A DNA stretch of 51,157 nucleotides from Candidatus Buchananbacteria bacterium RIFCSPHIGHO2_01_FULL_44_11 (GTDB lineage Bacteria > Patescibacteriota > Patescibacteriia > Buchananbacterales > UBA6539). The stretch spans positions 1 to 51,157 of the forward strand of contig MHIE01000001.1 in the NCBI GenBank assembly GCA_001817345.1, written 5' to 3'. Both the position numbers and the translations under genes were made by a program. Shown here in pieces: positions 36,233-46,966 of this stretch (position 1 is the first letter of the stretch; each line of letters starts with the position of its first letter). Under the pieces are notes generated by a model. It searched no databases. It had not been told where the DNA came from and saw only the letters and a program-made list of their open reading frames with translations.

Positions 36233-37072
36233 TTAATTTTTTCTTTTCCGTCGCTGGACAATAAATTTATTAGAATATTTATTTCGGTTGCGAGTGATCA
36301 CACCCAAAGCATACTTACCCCAAGGCGTTTTTGGACCTTTCAAACCGATCGGCTGGTTACCTTCGCCGCCGCCGTGCGGATGGTCAACTGGGTTCATCGC
36401 TTTGCCTCTGACGGTCGGTCGAATACCTAAGTGGCGCTTGCGGCCGGCCTTACCGATTCTGATATTCATCGCGTCCGGATTGGAAACTTGGCCAATGGTC
36501 GCTAATGACTTCTTAGAAATTAACCGAATTTCCGAGGAGGGCATTTTTAAGGTAGCCATTTCCCCTTCAATCGCCATTAACTTAGCGTTGCTGCCGGCCG
36601 TTCTAACTAGTTGCCCGCCTTTACCCGGCGTGATTTCAATTTCATAGACTAGCATGCCTAAAGGAATAAATTCAAGGGGCATGCGGTTACCGACTTTGAC
36701 TTCAACCTGTTTTTTTGAAGAAACAATTGTTTCACCAATCTTTAAATCAATTGGGGCAACAACGTAGCGTTTTTGGCCGTCTTGATACTCCACCAAGGCA
36801 ATCCGAGCGCGGCGATTGGGATCATATTCGATGGCCGTCACGGCTGCCGGTTGGTCAAATTTATCCCGCTTATAGTCGATGAAGCGGTAGTACTGTTTGG
36901 CCCCGCCGCCTCGATGGCGAACGGTAATCCGGCCGGTAGCATTGCGGCCGCCAGTCTTTGACTTAATTCCAATTAATCTTTTCTCCGGCGCTTTTTTGGT
37001 CACATCAGCAAAAGTATCAACCGAAGTCTGTCGGCGGCCGGGAGTGGTTGGTTTGTAAATTCTGATTGGCAT
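36233..37072 (-). CDS. rplB: 50S ribosomal protein L2
   Basis: [36 protein letters not shown]. Confidence 0.96.
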   Translation of the reverse strand: MPIRIYKPTTPGRRQTSVDTFADVTKKAPEKRLIGIKSKTGGRNATGRITVRHRGGGAKQYYRFIDYKRDKFDQPAAVTAIEYDPNRRARIALVEYQDGQKRYVVAPIDLKIGETIVSSKKQVEVKVGNRMPLEFIPLGMLVYEIEITPGKGGQLVRTAGSNAKLMAIEGEMATLKMPSSEIRLISKKSLATIGQVSNPDAMNIRIGKAGRKRHLGIRPTVRGKAMNPVDHPHGGGEGNQPIGLKGPKTPWGKYALGVITRNRNKYSNKFIVQRRKRKN

Positions 37073-37083
37073 AGTTCTAGCTG

Positions 37084-37539
37084 TTAGACGCCTTCGTAAA
37101 TTTCAATTTTGTCACCGGCCTTTAAGGTAACAATCGCTTTTTTCCAGGACTTGGTTTTGCCTGCAACCCGGCCGTAACGTACCTGCCGGCCTCTAACGTT
37201 AGTCATATTAACCCGAACCGGATTAACACCGTAAATTTGGCGCACCGCTTTTTTTACTTCAATCTTGTTCATTTTTGGATTAACCACAAAAATATATTTG
37301 CCCACGGCGCTGAATTCCGCCGCTTTTTCGGTCACCAGTGGCTTGATTAAAATTCGGTCGGCCACCTGAGTCTTACCTTTAATGACCGGGGTCGTCTTTT
37401 GTTTTGGCGAAGAATCCTCAGATTTAATCGCTGATTTTTTTGGCTCAGCGGCTTTTTTTTTGGCCGGCGGCAAACTAACCGCTGGCTTGGCTTCAACCGG
37501 TTGAGTTGATTCTTTTTTTGAACGATTAAATAAACCCAT
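37084..37539 (-). CDS. rplW: 50S ribosomal protein L23 with N-terminal extension
   Basis: [42 protein letters not shown]. Confidence 0.92.
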   Translation of the reverse strand: MGLFNRSKKESTQPVEAKPAVSLPPAKKKAAEPKKSAIKSEDSSPKQKTTPVIKGKTQVADRILIKPLVTEKAAEFSAVGKYIFVVNPKMNKIEVKKAVRQIYGVNPVRVNMTNVRGRQVRYGRVAGKTKSWKKAIVTLKAGDKIEIYEGV

Positions 37540-37544
37540 AGGTA

Positions 37545-38246
37545 TTACTTAGCTTTAAAAATGGCTTCAATTTTTTTAACCGCCGCCACCGGCATCAATA
37601 AATATTGGTGTTTTAAAATATCCAAGACGTTCAGACTGCCGGCATTAACTGTCGTTACCCCCTCAATATTTCTGGCTGATTTGAATAATTTTTCTTCTGG
37701 CGTATCCATGACCAATAAAACCCGCGGATCTTTCTTTTTCTTGGATTCTTTTTTTACCCCGGCGTCGGCCTTCTTAACCAATTTTTTGGCTGACCGGCGT
37801 AGAGATAAATTTTGCAAAATGCCAAAAAACTTTTTGGTTTTTATTTCTGGTATGGCTAAATTATCAAGTAATATAATTTTTTGGTTAGCCACCTTGTCGG
37901 ATAAAGTCATCAAAATTGCTTGGCGTTTAACTTTTTTGTTGATTTTCAAACTGAAGTTGACTTCTTTAGTCGGACCAAAAGTAACGCCGCCGCCGCGCCA
38001 AAGCGGTGAACGGATTGAACCATGTCGGGCGCGGCCGGTACCTTTTTGCCGCCAAGGTTTTTTACCGCCGCCTCGGACTTCACCGCGGCCTTTGGTGTGA
38101 GCAAGAACCTGTCGGCGGTTAGCTTGCTGGGCGACTACGGCTTGTTGAATAATAGCCGGCTTAACGGTCAGACCAAAAATCTCCGGGTTCAAATTATGTT
38201 CGCCGACAACTGCTCCTTCCAAATTGTGAACTTTTAACGAAATCAT
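37545..38246 (-). CDS. rplD: 50S ribosomal protein L4
   Basis: [35 protein letters not shown]. Confidence 0.95.
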   Translation of the reverse strand: MISLKVHNLEGAVVGEHNLNPEIFGLTVKPAIIQQAVVAQQANRRQVLAHTKGRGEVRGGGKKPWRQKGTGRARHGSIRSPLWRGGGVTFGPTKEVNFSLKINKKVKRQAILMTLSDKVANQKIILLDNLAIPEIKTKKFFGILQNLSLRRSAKKLVKKADAGVKKESKKKKDPRVLLVMDTPEEKLFKSARNIEGVTTVNAGSLNVLDILKHQYLLMPVAAVKKIEAIFKAK

Positions 38247-38249
38247 AAA

Positions 38250-39026
38250 TTATTGTTTTTCTGCTTCGGTAATTGATTTTTGAGACACCTCCGCCGCGGC
38301 CGGTTGAGTTTCGGGCTGGCTTGAAGCCACCCGGTCAACTGGTTTTACCGCTTCGGGAGCCACCGACAATTTTTTCTCTTCAGCGGCGGTCGGTTTTTTT
38401 AATTTGATTTGCCCGGCTAAAGATACAACAACGGTTAAACCACCCTTAGCGCCTGGCACTGCCCCTTTAACAAAAAGTTCTTGGTTTTGGGCATCAACTT
38501 CAATAATTTTCAAATTTTTAACCGTGACTTGATCGGTGCCCATTCGGCCGGACATGCGTTTACCCTTGGAAACGTTTTGCACGCCGCCAGCACCGATAGC
38601 ACCAGAATGACGCAGCTGATCTTTGTGACCATGACTGGCTGGGTGACCGTGAAAGTGATACCTTCTGACCACACCTTGGAAACCCCGGCCCTTGGAAACT
38701 CCGGTGACTTGGACATTATCCCCGGGCGTGAAAGTATCAATGTCTATCACGTCGCCGGTTTTTAAATCAGACGCCAAGCTCGGTTCAATAATAAATTCTT
38801 TCAAATAGCGGAAGCTACCTAAATTTTTTAAATGGCCTTTGATTGACTTGGACAAATTCTTTTTAAAGCCGCAGCCGATTTGCAAAGCAACATAACCGTC
38901 TTTGGCCTCGGTCTTAATTTGAGTAATCACACAAGGCGCCACTGATAATTTAGTGACAGGAATAACCGAGCCATCAGGGGCGTATTTTTGAGTCATTTCT
39001 CTTTTTTCGGCTAAAATAAATTTCAT
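38250..39026 (-). CDS. rplC: 50S ribosomal protein L3 with C-terminal extension
   Basis: GKGFQG-like SKGRGFQGVVRRYHFHGHPASHGHKDQLRHSGAIG. Confidence 0.94.
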   Translation of the reverse strand: MKFILAEKREMTQKYAPDGSVIPVTKLSVAPCVITQIKTEAKDGYVALQIGCGFKKNLSKSIKGHLKNLGSFRYLKEFIIEPSLASDLKTGDVIDIDTFTPGDNVQVTGVSKGRGFQGVVRRYHFHGHPASHGHKDQLRHSGAIGAGGVQNVSKGKRMSGRMGTDQVTVKNLKIIEVDAQNQELFVKGAVPGAKGGLTVVVSLAGQIKLKKPTAAEEKKLSVAPEAVKPVDRVASSQPETQPAAAEVSQKSITEAEKQ

Positions 39027-39220
39027 AATTCGCTAAACAAAAATCTGCCTCAAGGAGAGCCAGACAACCAAACCCACCAAGCGTGAGCAACTAGTTGAAA
39101 TAAAGTGTCTGAAGGTTTTTGAGACCTTATAATCCCCTTAATAATCGTTTGGACGGATAGAGGTTTTTTCCGATTTTTCCGGAAAGCTTTCTTTATCTTC
39201 CCAAAGATTACTGTTTTTTA

Positions 39221-39583
39221 TTATTGCATCTTAATCTCTACGTCCACACCCGCCGGTAAATTTAAATTGGTTAATGAGTCGATGGTTTTGGGCGTAGGAT
39301 TTAAAATATCTAACAAACGTTTATGGATTCTCATCTCGTACTGACTGCGGGCATCTTTATGAACAAAAGATGACTTTAAAACGGTATATTTCTTTTTTTC
39401 AGTCGGCAAAGGAATAGGACCTAAAACATCGGCGCCGGTGCGTTTCACCGTATCCATAATGGTTTTGGTCGATTGGTCAATGATCTTATGGTCGTAAGCC
39501 TTGATTTTAATTCTGACCCTTTGCTTGTTTTCCTCAGCCTCGTCTGGCTGGCGGGAGGAAACTGGAATCTTTTTAATTGCCAT
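39221..39583 (-). CDS. rpsJ: 30S ribosomal protein S10
   Basis: [39 protein letters not shown]. Confidence 0.95.
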   Translation of the reverse strand: MAIKKIPVSSRQPDEAEENKQRVRIKIKAYDHKIIDQSTKTIMDTVKRTGADVLGPIPLPTEKKKYTVLKSSFVHKDARSQYEMRIHKRLLDILNPTPKTIDSLTNLNLPAGVDVEIKMQ

Positions 39584-39613
39584 GTTGGTAAAAAAAGAAC
39601 TTGGTTAATTATT

Positions 39614-39641
39614 CCCCCGTCCCGGAAAACCCGGGACGGGG
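39614..39641. terminator. GC-rich hairpin CCCCGTCCCGG-aaaa-CCGGGACGGGG-like between tuf and rpsJ
   Basis: cccgtcccggaaaacccgggacgggg perfect inverted repeat, no strong T-tract. Confidence 0.5.
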
Positions 39642-39654
39642 ATCTTTAATAATA

Positions 39655-40842
39655 TTACTTAGTTATTTTAACGACTGAACCTGCGCCGATTGTGTGGCCA
39701 CCTTCACGGATAGCAAATCTCTGTTTTTCTTCCAAAGCCACGGGTTTAATTAATTTAATCTTCAAGCCGACCGTATCACCCGGCATTACCATTTCAGCAC
39801 CTTCCGGCAGTTCCACGTCGCCGGTCACATCCGCCGTACCGATATAGAATTGCGGCTTATAACCTTTAAAAAATGGGCTGTGACGACCGCCTTCATCTTT
39901 GGTTAAAATGTAAGTCTGGGCTTCAAATTCGGTATGAGGCGTAATGGAGCCGGGTTTAGCCACGACTTGACCGCGCTCAACCTCTTCTTTTTTGGTGCCG
40001 CGCAGTAAAATGCCGGCGTTATCGCCCGCTCGGCCTTCATCCAAAGACTTATTGAACATTTCAATGCCGGTAACGACAGTCTTTTGGGTATCGCGTAAAC
40101 CAACCAGTTCTATTTCATCGTTTAATTTGACAATACCGCGCTCAATTCTGCCGGTGACGACAGTGCCTCGGCCCTCAATGGAAAAAATATCTTCAATTTC
40201 CATCAAAAATGGCTTATCGGTATCGCGCACCGGTTCAGGGATATAGTCATCAACGGCTTTAAGCAATTGACCGATACATTCCCCGTCTGGGCCGTCCGGA
40301 TTTTCTAAAGCTTTTAAGGCTGAGCCGCGAATGACAGGGATTTCATCACCAGGAAATTCATATTTTTTAAGCAGGTCTCTGACTTCCTCTTCAACTAAAT
40401 CAACTAGTTCTTTGTCAGCCACCTGATCAACTTTGTTTAAAAATACCACCATGGCCGGCACGCCGACCTGGCGAGCCAAAAGAATATGTTCACGGGTTTG
40501 AGGCATCGGACCATCAGTCGCGGCGACAACTAAAATCGCGCCGTCCATTTGGGCCGCTCCAGTTACCATGTTTTTGACGTAATCGGCGTGCCCTGGACAA
40601 TCAATGTGGGCATAGTGCCTTTTATCGGTTTCATACTCCACGTGGGCCGTGGCAATAGTAATACCCCGCTCTCTTTCTTCTGGAGCGTTGTCAATTTGGT
40701 CCACCGACTTATTCTGTGCCTTCAAGCCTTTTTTGTTCATGTAAGCAAGAATGGCCGCCGTCAAAGTAGTTTTGCCATGGTCAACGTGACCGATAGTACC
40801 AACATTAACGTGGGGTTTAGTTCGTTCAAATTTTTCTGCCAT
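39655..40842 (-). CDS. tuf: Elongation factor Tu
   Basis: [29 protein letters not shown]. Confidence 0.97.
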   Translation of the reverse strand: MAEKFERTKPHVNVGTIGHVDHGKTTLTAAILAYMNKKGLKAQNKSVDQIDNAPEERERGITIATAHVEYETDKRHYAHIDCPGHADYVKNMVTGAAQMDGAILVVAATDGPMPQTREHILLARQVGVPAMVVFLNKVDQVADKELVDLVEEEVRDLLKKYEFPGDEIPVIRGSALKALENPDGPDGECIGQLLKAVDDYIPEPVRDTDKPFLMEIEDIFSIEGRGTVVTGRIERGIVKLNDEIELVGLRDTQKTVVTGIEMFNKSLDEGRAGDNAGILLRGTKKEEVERGQVVAKPGSITPHTEFEAQTYILTKDEGGRHSPFFKGYKPQFYIGTADVTGDVELPEGAEMVMPGDTVGLKIKLIKPVALEEKQRFAIREGGHTIGAGSVVKITK

Positions 40843-41054
40843 AGTTTTCCTTCTTTGCGATCTTTTGTGAGCCAGCCCTCGTCCGCCGAAGGATTAGCGA
40901 TAAATCAAGGGGCAGATCGCAATTACTTAAATTTAATTATTAAATCTTAATTATTTAAATTAAGCTTTTTGATTAATAAAAAGCACTCTTGAGTATATAA
41001 CAAACGGGATTAATCTGTCAAGATTCGGAATAATTTGTCTTAGTTTAGCAAAAA

Positions 41055-41408
41055 TTATTCGTCAATTGGTTCAAAATAGTACTTATCCTCAGATGCAGAA
41101 TTAGGCTCTTCCGGACTGGATTTGGTCTCAATAATCCGGTTTTTAGCTTCCTTAATGACACTTTCCAGCGACTGCCATTGGTCAATTTGGGCCTCTTGGG
41201 AAGCTTTCCAGTTAGCAATGTCCCGGTTAATCTTTTCTAAAAACTCTTGTTCAGTTAAACCATTGATCGGATTTGATCCGGCTAACAGCTTTTCGTAATC
41301 GGCGAGACCAATCACCACAAAGGCGGGCTCACCGTCGCTGTCTAAAATAATGCAACGATCGCCGGTTTTTTTGACTAAATCAATGACTTTTTTAAAACCA
41401 GTGGCCAT
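41055..41408 (-). CDS. Phd/YefM-like antitoxin-domain protein in the fusA-tuf gap
   Basis: FKKVIDLVKKTGDRCIILDSDGEPAFVVIGLADYEKLLAG. Confidence 0.6.
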   Translation of the reverse strand: MATGFKKVIDLVKKTGDRCIILDSDGEPAFVVIGLADYEKLLAGSNPINGLTEQEFLEKINRDIANWKASQEAQIDQWQSLESVIKEAKNRIIETKSSPEEPNSASEDKYYFEPIDE

Positions 41409-41413
41409 AGGGG

Positions 41414-43525
41414 CTATTTTCTCCCAGTTTTTTTGTCTTCACCCATGATTTCTGCGGCCACATTGGGCGGTACTTCAGCGTAATGGTCAAATTCCATACT
41501 GTAAGAGGCTCGACCTTGGCTCATTGAACGCAACTCAGTGGCGTAACCAAACATCCCGGCCAGCGGCACTTTAGCGCTAATAACCTTGGTTCGGCCGCGA
41601 TCGGTCATCTCTTCAATTTGGCCTCTCTTAGAATTAAGATCACCGACGACATCGCCCATAAAATTTTCCGGTGTAATCACTTCCACTTTCATCACGGGTT
41701 CCAATAAAATTGGATTGGCCTTTTTAAAAGCCGCCTGAAAAGCCATGGAACCGGCAATCTTGAAAGCCGCTTCTGAGGAGTCAACTTCATGGAATGAACC
41801 GTCATAAACAGTCACGGCCACATCAATCACGGGATAGCCTGCTAATACGCCCTTGTCTACGGCTTCCTTAACCCCTTTATTGATCGCGGGAACATACTCT
41901 CGGGGAATGGTACCGCCTCTAACGTCGTCAATGAATTCAAATCCAGTGCCGCGTTCCTTGGGTTCCAAACGCAGCCAGCAGTGACCATATTGACCGCGGC
42001 CGCCGGACTGACGGATGTATTTGCCTTCAGCCTCAGCCGTGCCCTTAATCGTTTCTTTGTAAGCCACCTGGGGTTGGCCGACGTTGGCCTCAACTTTAAA
42101 TTCTCGTTTCATCCGGTCAACAATAATTTCCAAATGCAGTTCGCCCATGCCGGCAATTAAAGTCTGCATGGTCTCTTCGTCAGTTCTCACTCTGAAGGTT
42201 GGGTCTTCTTCGGTTAATTTCTGCAAAGCAATGCCCATTTTTTCTTGATCGGCCTTAGTTTTGGGTTCAATCGCCACCGAAATAACCGGATCGGGAAAGG
42301 TAATGCTTTCCAAAACAATCGGGTGATCTTCGGCGCACAAAGTATTGCCGGTAAAGGTGTCTTTCAGACCCACGGCGGCGGCAATCTCGCCGGCAAAAAC
42401 TTCTTTAACTTCTTCCCGGTGATTAGCGTGCATCCGAACGATGCGGCCGATTCTTTCTTTAGTGCCGCTGGTGCTGTTTAAAACGTAAGAGCCAGCCGAA
42501 AGCTGACCGGAATAAACCCGGAAAAAACAAAGTTTACCGACAAACGGATCGGCGGCGATTTTAAAAGCTAAAGCGGCAAAGGGCTGGTTATCATCCGGCA
42601 GCCGCTCTTCAGTTACTTCCGGATTACTCGGTTGAAAACCGACAACCGGCGGCACTTCCAGCGGATTGGGTAAGTAGTCGCAAATCGCGTCAAGCAAAAA
42701 CTGAACGCCTTTGTTTTTTAAGGCGCTGCCGCAAAGAATCGGCATAATTTCGCTTTTAATCACGGTTTGGCGTAAAACTCGCTTGATTTCAGCTAGAGGA
42801 ATTTCTTTGCCTTCCAAATATTGGTTAAGTAAAGACTCGTCATGTTGAACAATGGCTTCAATTGTTTCATGCCGGTACTTATCGGCTAATTCTTTGAACT
42901 CGGCGGGAATTTCCGTTATTTCCATCTCTTTGCCTAAATCGTCTTTATAAAAAATAGCTTTTTGGATTAATAAATCAATCACGCCCTGAAAATTATCTTC
43001 GGCGCCAATGGGCAGCTGGATGGGATAGGCATTTTTAGTTAAGCGATCGCGAATGGCTTTAAGATCAGAATAAAAATCAGCGCCGGTTCGGTCCATCTTG
43101 TTAATAAAACCCATCAACGGCACTTTAAATTTTTCCGCCTGGTGATAGACCGTTTCGGATTGCGGTTCAACACCGGCCACCCCGTCAAAGACTACCACGC
43201 CGCCATCTAAAACTCTCAGCGACCGCTGAACTTCAACGGTAAAATCAATATGACCGGGAGTATCAATAAGATTAATCCGGCAAATGTTATCCTGCTCACC
43301 GCGCGGTGCCCAAAAACAGGTCGTGGCGGCGGAAGTGATGGTAATGCCTCTTTCTTTTTCTTGTTCCATCCAGTCCATTTCGGCCGCGCCTTCGTGAACT
43401 TCGCCGATTTTATGTTTTTTTCCGGTGTAAAATAAAATACGCTCGGAGACAGTGGTTTTTCCGGCGTCGATATGAGCAATAATACCGATATTTCTGGTTT
43501 TTTCCAAAGAATATTCCCTAGGCAT
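41414..43525 (-). CDS. fusA: Elongation factor G
   Basis: [49 protein letters not shown]. Confidence 0.97.
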   Translation of the reverse strand: MPREYSLEKTRNIGIIAHIDAGKTTVSERILFYTGKKHKIGEVHEGAAEMDWMEQEKERGITITSAATTCFWAPRGEQDNICRINLIDTPGHIDFTVEVQRSLRVLDGGVVVFDGVAGVEPQSETVYHQAEKFKVPLMGFINKMDRTGADFYSDLKAIRDRLTKNAYPIQLPIGAEDNFQGVIDLLIQKAIFYKDDLGKEMEITEIPAEFKELADKYRHETIEAIVQHDESLLNQYLEGKEIPLAEIKRVLRQTVIKSEIMPILCGSALKNKGVQFLLDAICDYLPNPLEVPPVVGFQPSNPEVTEERLPDDNQPFAALAFKIAADPFVGKLCFFRVYSGQLSAGSYVLNSTSGTKERIGRIVRMHANHREEVKEVFAGEIAAAVGLKDTFTGNTLCAEDHPIVLESITFPDPVISVAIEPKTKADQEKMGIALQKLTEEDPTFRVRTDEETMQTLIAGMGELHLEIIVDRMKREFKVEANVGQPQVAYKETIKGTAEAEGKYIRQSGGRGQYGHCWLRLEPKERGTGFEFIDDVRGGTIPREYVPAINKGVKEAVDKGVLAGYPVIDVAVTVYDGSFHEVDSSEAAFKIAGSMAFQAAFKKANPILLEPVMKVEVITPENFMGDVVGDLNSKRGQIEEMTDRGRTKVISAKVPLAGMFGYATELRSMSQGRASYSMEFDHYAEVPPNVAAEIMGEDKKTGRK

Positions 43526-43670
43526 GAGTAAAATTAAATTCTAAATTCTAACATCTAAACCTTAAACAAATTCCAAATCCTAAATTATAAATTTTAAACC
43601 GTTTGTAATTTGTGATTTGAAACATTAAAATTTGTTTAGGATTTCGATATTCGTGCTTCGGATTTATAAA

Positions 43671-44138
43671 TTAGTGGCGGATGAAATGAGCAAAGGCTCG
43701 GTTCGCCTCGGCCATCCGATAAGTATCGTCACGTTTTTTAATGGCGGCGCCTTCTTTGTTGTAAGCGGCCATCAATTCCTCGGCTAATTTATGGCGCATC
43801 GCCGCTCCTTTGCGGTTAGTGGCGGCCGTAATCAGCCAACGGAAAGCCAAAGCGTTTTTTCTATTCCCCAAAACCGGAACGGGAATCTGATAGTTACCAC
43901 CGCCCACCCGGCGGGATTTAACCTCAACTTCCGGCGCGACATTGCGCACGGCGCCGTCAAAAATTTCCAGAGGATCTTTTTTCATTTTTTCCTTAATCAA
44001 ATCCAAACAATCGTAAACCACTTTCTGGGCCACAGATTTTTTGCCCCCTCGCATGATCTGATTAATCAGCTTAGAAATCGTAACGCTGTTGTATTTTGGA
44101 TCGGGCAGAATGTCTCTTTTTGGAGTTTTTCCTCGCAT
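43671..44138 (-). CDS. rpsG: 30S ribosomal protein S7
   Basis: MRGKTPKRDILPDPKYNSVTISKLINQIMRGGKKSVA. Confidence 0.95.
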   Translation of the reverse strand: MRGKTPKRDILPDPKYNSVTISKLINQIMRGGKKSVAQKVVYDCLDLIKEKMKKDPLEIFDGAVRNVAPEVEVKSRRVGGGNYQIPVPVLGNRKNALAFRWLITAATNRKGAAMRHKLAEELMAAYNKEGAAIKKRDDTYRMAEANRAFAHFIRH

Positions 44139-44168
44139 AGACGGTTGAAAAGTTTAACTTAAAAATTA

Positions 44169-44606
44169 TTAGGCCTTGGCTTTGCCGGGACCAGCAGATT
44201 TTTTGGCACCATATAAACTGCGGCTCTGTTTACGGCCTTCAACGCCGGTAGTGTCATAAACACCCCGGACAATATGATAACGAACGCCCGGCAGATCCCT
44301 AACCCGGCCGCCACGAACCAAAACAATTGAGTGCTCTTGCAGATTATGGCCTTCACCGGGAATATAGGCCGTTACTTCCATACCGTTAGAAAGCCGCACC
44401 CGGGCGATTTTTCTTAAAGCCGAGTTTGGTTTCTTGGGGGTAGTGGTCGTCACTTTGATGCAAACGCCACGTTTAAAAGATGAGCCCTTGGGTAAATCAT
44501 GTTTTTTACGCTTCAGGGTATCAACTACCTGGCGCAAAGCCGGGGTTTTAGGCTTTTTTCCCTGACTTTTGCGTTTTCTTTTGACTAATTGATTGATTGT
44601 AGGCAT
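44169..44606 (-). CDS. rpsL: 30S ribosomal protein S12
   Basis: [35 protein letters not shown]. Confidence 0.97.
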   Translation of the reverse strand: MPTINQLVKRKRKSQGKKPKTPALRQVVDTLKRKKHDLPKGSSFKRGVCIKVTTTTPKKPNSALRKIARVRLSNGMEVTAYIPGEGHNLQEHSIVLVRGGRVRDLPGVRYHIVRGVYDTTGVEGRKQSRSLYGAKKSAGPGKAKA

Positions 44607-44752
44607 AAATCCGATGAATAATGGGAATGAATTCAGTGGGTAAATTAATAAAGGGGTAAACGACGGTGATTGATCAGTTGCCTGATATCGCTTGATTTAA
44701 AAACCTGCCTTCTGGCAGTGCTGATAAAGACAAGGGTATACTATAAAATATC

Positions 44753-45436
44753 TCATAATAAGTCAAGTACCCCAACGACGGTGGGCGTGATGCCAAAAAG
44801 ATAAGCCATCCAGCTTAGAACTAAGACAATCACCTGGTTAATCAGAGGAAAAAGCAAGAAAAGCAGCAATAACGAAACCAAAAGTCCGTATTGGACCATG
44901 AATAAGGGGTTGGCTAAGGGTGTTTTCCTTAAAATATTACCGGGCAAGGAAAAAGTGGTCAAAAAATTAAAGCCGTCAAAATTAGGTAAGGGCAAACAAT
45001 TAAAAACGGCTAAAATGATGTTAATAAAAAAGGCTGAGGCAAAAAAGATCACACCCAGATTCGTCGGCGGTAAATCAAAAACCTGGGTGGCGATTTTTAA
45101 AATCAGACCGGATGCCAGGGCCAAGGCTAAGTTAGTCAAAACTCCGGCGGCGGTGACCAGTCGGTAGGCGTACTGTCCGCCATGCAGCCGGTAAGGATTA
45201 ACCGGCACCGGTTTGGCCCAACCAAACAAAAAACTGCTTTGGGAAATTAAAAGCAGCAAAGGCACTAAAATTGAACCGAATAAATCAATGTGAATTAGGG
45301 GGTTGAAAGACAGACGGCCGGAAGCTTTAGCCGTGTCGTCGCCAAAACGATAAGCCACAAAGCCATGGGCGATCTCGTGCAAGATCACTGAGTATAAAAA
45401 TACGCTCAGATAAATTAACAAAATAATAGCGCTCAT
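44753..45436 (-). CDS. M50-family (site-2 protease) membrane metallopeptidase
   Basis: HEIAHGFVAYRFGDDTAKASGRLSFNPLIHID; NCLPLPNFDGF. Confidence 0.85.
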   Translation of the reverse strand: MSAIILLIYLSVFLYSVILHEIAHGFVAYRFGDDTAKASGRLSFNPLIHIDLFGSILVPLLLLISQSSFLFGWAKPVPVNPYRLHGGQYAYRLVTAAGVLTNLALALASGLILKIATQVFDLPPTNLGVIFFASAFFINIILAVFNCLPLPNFDGFNFLTTFSLPGNILRKTPLANPLFMVQYGLLVSLLLLFLLFPLINQVIVLVLSWMAYLFGITPTVVGVLDLL

Positions 45437-45547
45437 AACTTTTTTATCATACCACAGGCTCTTGATTTTTCAAAACAGTTCTGCTAGACTGCAACCTGTG
45501 GCTTCCTAGACCACCTAAGCTGATAACCCAAAATTAATAACTAAACT

Positions 45548-45739
45548 ATGAGAACCTGCGATATCTGCGGCCGGATGGCGTTAAAAGGCAATTCCGTCAG
45601 CCATTCCAACATCAGAACCATCAGACGGCAAAGATTGAATTTGCAAAGTAAAAAAGTCGATGGCAAAAATCTGATGGTCTGCACCAGTTGTTTAAGAACA
45701 CTGGTCAAAGTAAAATCAAAAAAGACAAAAAAAGACTAA
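45548..45739 (+). CDS. rpmB: 50S ribosomal protein L28
   Basis: MRTCDICGRMALKGNSVSHSNIRTIRRQRLNLQSKKV. Confidence 0.92.
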   Translation: MRTCDICGRMALKGNSVSHSNIRTIRRQRLNLQSKKVDGKNLMVCTSCLRTLVKVKSKKTKKD

Positions 45740-45821
45740 GCGGCTTGAAGAATTTTCCCATTGGCGGAATGCCCTGATGCCGGCTTAGTTTTTTTATTGC
45801 CTAAAAATAATCACCTAAAGT

Positions 45822-46502
45822 TTACTGACCGTTAGGCTGGCCGTTGCCATTGCTATCCGCTTCAAAATCAAAGCCGTTCCTAATCCCCCAGCCCAGCGGG
45901 TCGGCCAGATATTCTCTAATTTCTTCAATCTGATTTTTATCCAATTTATCGTTAGCAATCCCCCACTCAACCAATTCGGTCATAGTCACTAAATAAGTAA
46001 ACTTCAAACCCAGCTTGTCGAATTGTTTTTTGTATAAATTTTCATTAACGATGGAAATGCTGGCCGCGCCAACCACTTTCGCGCCGGCGTGTTCCAAAAC
46101 TTCGGCCGCCCGGCGAATGTTGCCGCCGGTTACAATTGTGTCGTCAACCACAACCACTTTATCGCCCGGAGCAAACACGCCTTCAATCTGGCGCTGCCGG
46201 CCGCTGCCCTTAGGATTTTTGCGAACGTAAAGCATCGGCTTAGACAAACTTTGGGCAATAACTGCCGCCGGCGCAATGCCGCCGGTTTCTTTGCCGGCTA
46301 AAACGTTAAAGTCTTGTTCGGCTGCCAACTTTTCTTCCAAAGCCTTAAGGACTAGATGGCGTTCCTCAATAAAAGAAAATAAATTGCGGTGGTCAAGATA
46401 AATTGCCTGATACAACCCGGCGCCGCCGCGAATCGGATTCTGCGGCGTGACAAAAACGTTATGAGCCGAATATAAGGCGGCAATGATTTTTTCTTTATCC
46501 AT
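45822..46502 (-). CDS. pyrE: Orotate phosphoribosyltransferase
   Basis: VLAGKETGGIAPAAVIAQ; VVVVDDTIVTGGNIRRAAEVL. Confidence 0.85.
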   Translation of the reverse strand: MDKEKIIAALYSAHNVFVTPQNPIRGGAGLYQAIYLDHRNLFSFIEERHLVLKALEEKLAAEQDFNVLAGKETGGIAPAAVIAQSLSKPMLYVRKNPKGSGRQRQIEGVFAPGDKVVVVDDTIVTGGNIRRAAEVLEHAGAKVVGAASISIVNENLYKKQFDKLGLKFTYLVTMTELVEWGIANDKLDKNQIEEIREYLADPLGWGIRNGFDFEADSNGNGQPNGQ

Positions 46503-46697
46503 AATTTAATTAAGATAGCTAGGAAAAGTATCGGGATCCCGACATCGATTCGGGAAACCCACGATCTCCCGCCTACGCTCCTCATTTTGTTCGGAGCTTA
46601 GGCGGGCAGGCATGTACCACTTGTGAATTTGAGTCGCAATTACTGAACGAAGCTCGAACCTTTTTCGAGCGACAATCGCTCGAATGATTCCGCTCCG

Positions 46698-46839
46698 CGT
46701 TTCCGCCCGCCGAACCTCGACGAGCAAAGCAAAACAATTTTCTTTCAATTTTTTAACGCCCGCCCGCCCAAATTTTTCTTTTAAAAAGAATTGAAAATTG
46801 TTTTGCTTTGATGTCTTGATGCCAAGACGGCGGAAACGC
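46698..46839. repeat. Concentric inverted repeats GCGTTTCCGCC(...CAAAGCAAAACAATTTTC...GAAAATTGTTTTGCTTTG...)GGCGGAAACGC
   Basis: 11-bp outer and 18-bp inner perfect arms. Confidence 0.8.
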
Positions 46840-46852
46840 TTCGCTTCGGCTC

Positions 46853-46899
46853 GGGCGTGGCGGAATTCCTCCCCCCACCCCCCTCCTTCCGCCACGCCC
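46853..46899. repeat. 13-bp perfect stem (GGGCGTGGCGGAA/TTCCGCCACGCCC) with a G-rich (minus strand) loop
   Basis: Loop on minus strand GGAGGGGGGTGGGGGGAGGAA. Confidence 0.8.
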
Positions 46900-46910
46900 T
46901 CGCTCGGACT

Positions 46911-46940
46911 GCCCTTTTTTTCGGCGGAACTGGAGGCCGT
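46911..46940 (+). repeat. Left 30-bp inverted repeat of the right-end island
   Basis: gcccttttttTcggcggaactggaggccgt, perfect reverse complement of 51128-51157. Confidence 0.9.
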
Positions 46941-46966
46941 GCCAATTTCATTGGCGCGCCGCCTCG

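Noticed and set aside
43550-43672. AT-rich tract (ttctaaattctaacatctaaacc...) between fusA and rpsG, similar to 26695-26803
   Set aside because: Looks like common low-complexity intergenic repeat; no specific structure beyond AT-rich inverted pieces.
46506-46895. 129-aa minus-strand ORF
   Set aside because: Consists of palindromes and tRNA-like remnant sequence; low-complexity RAE/R-rich translation.
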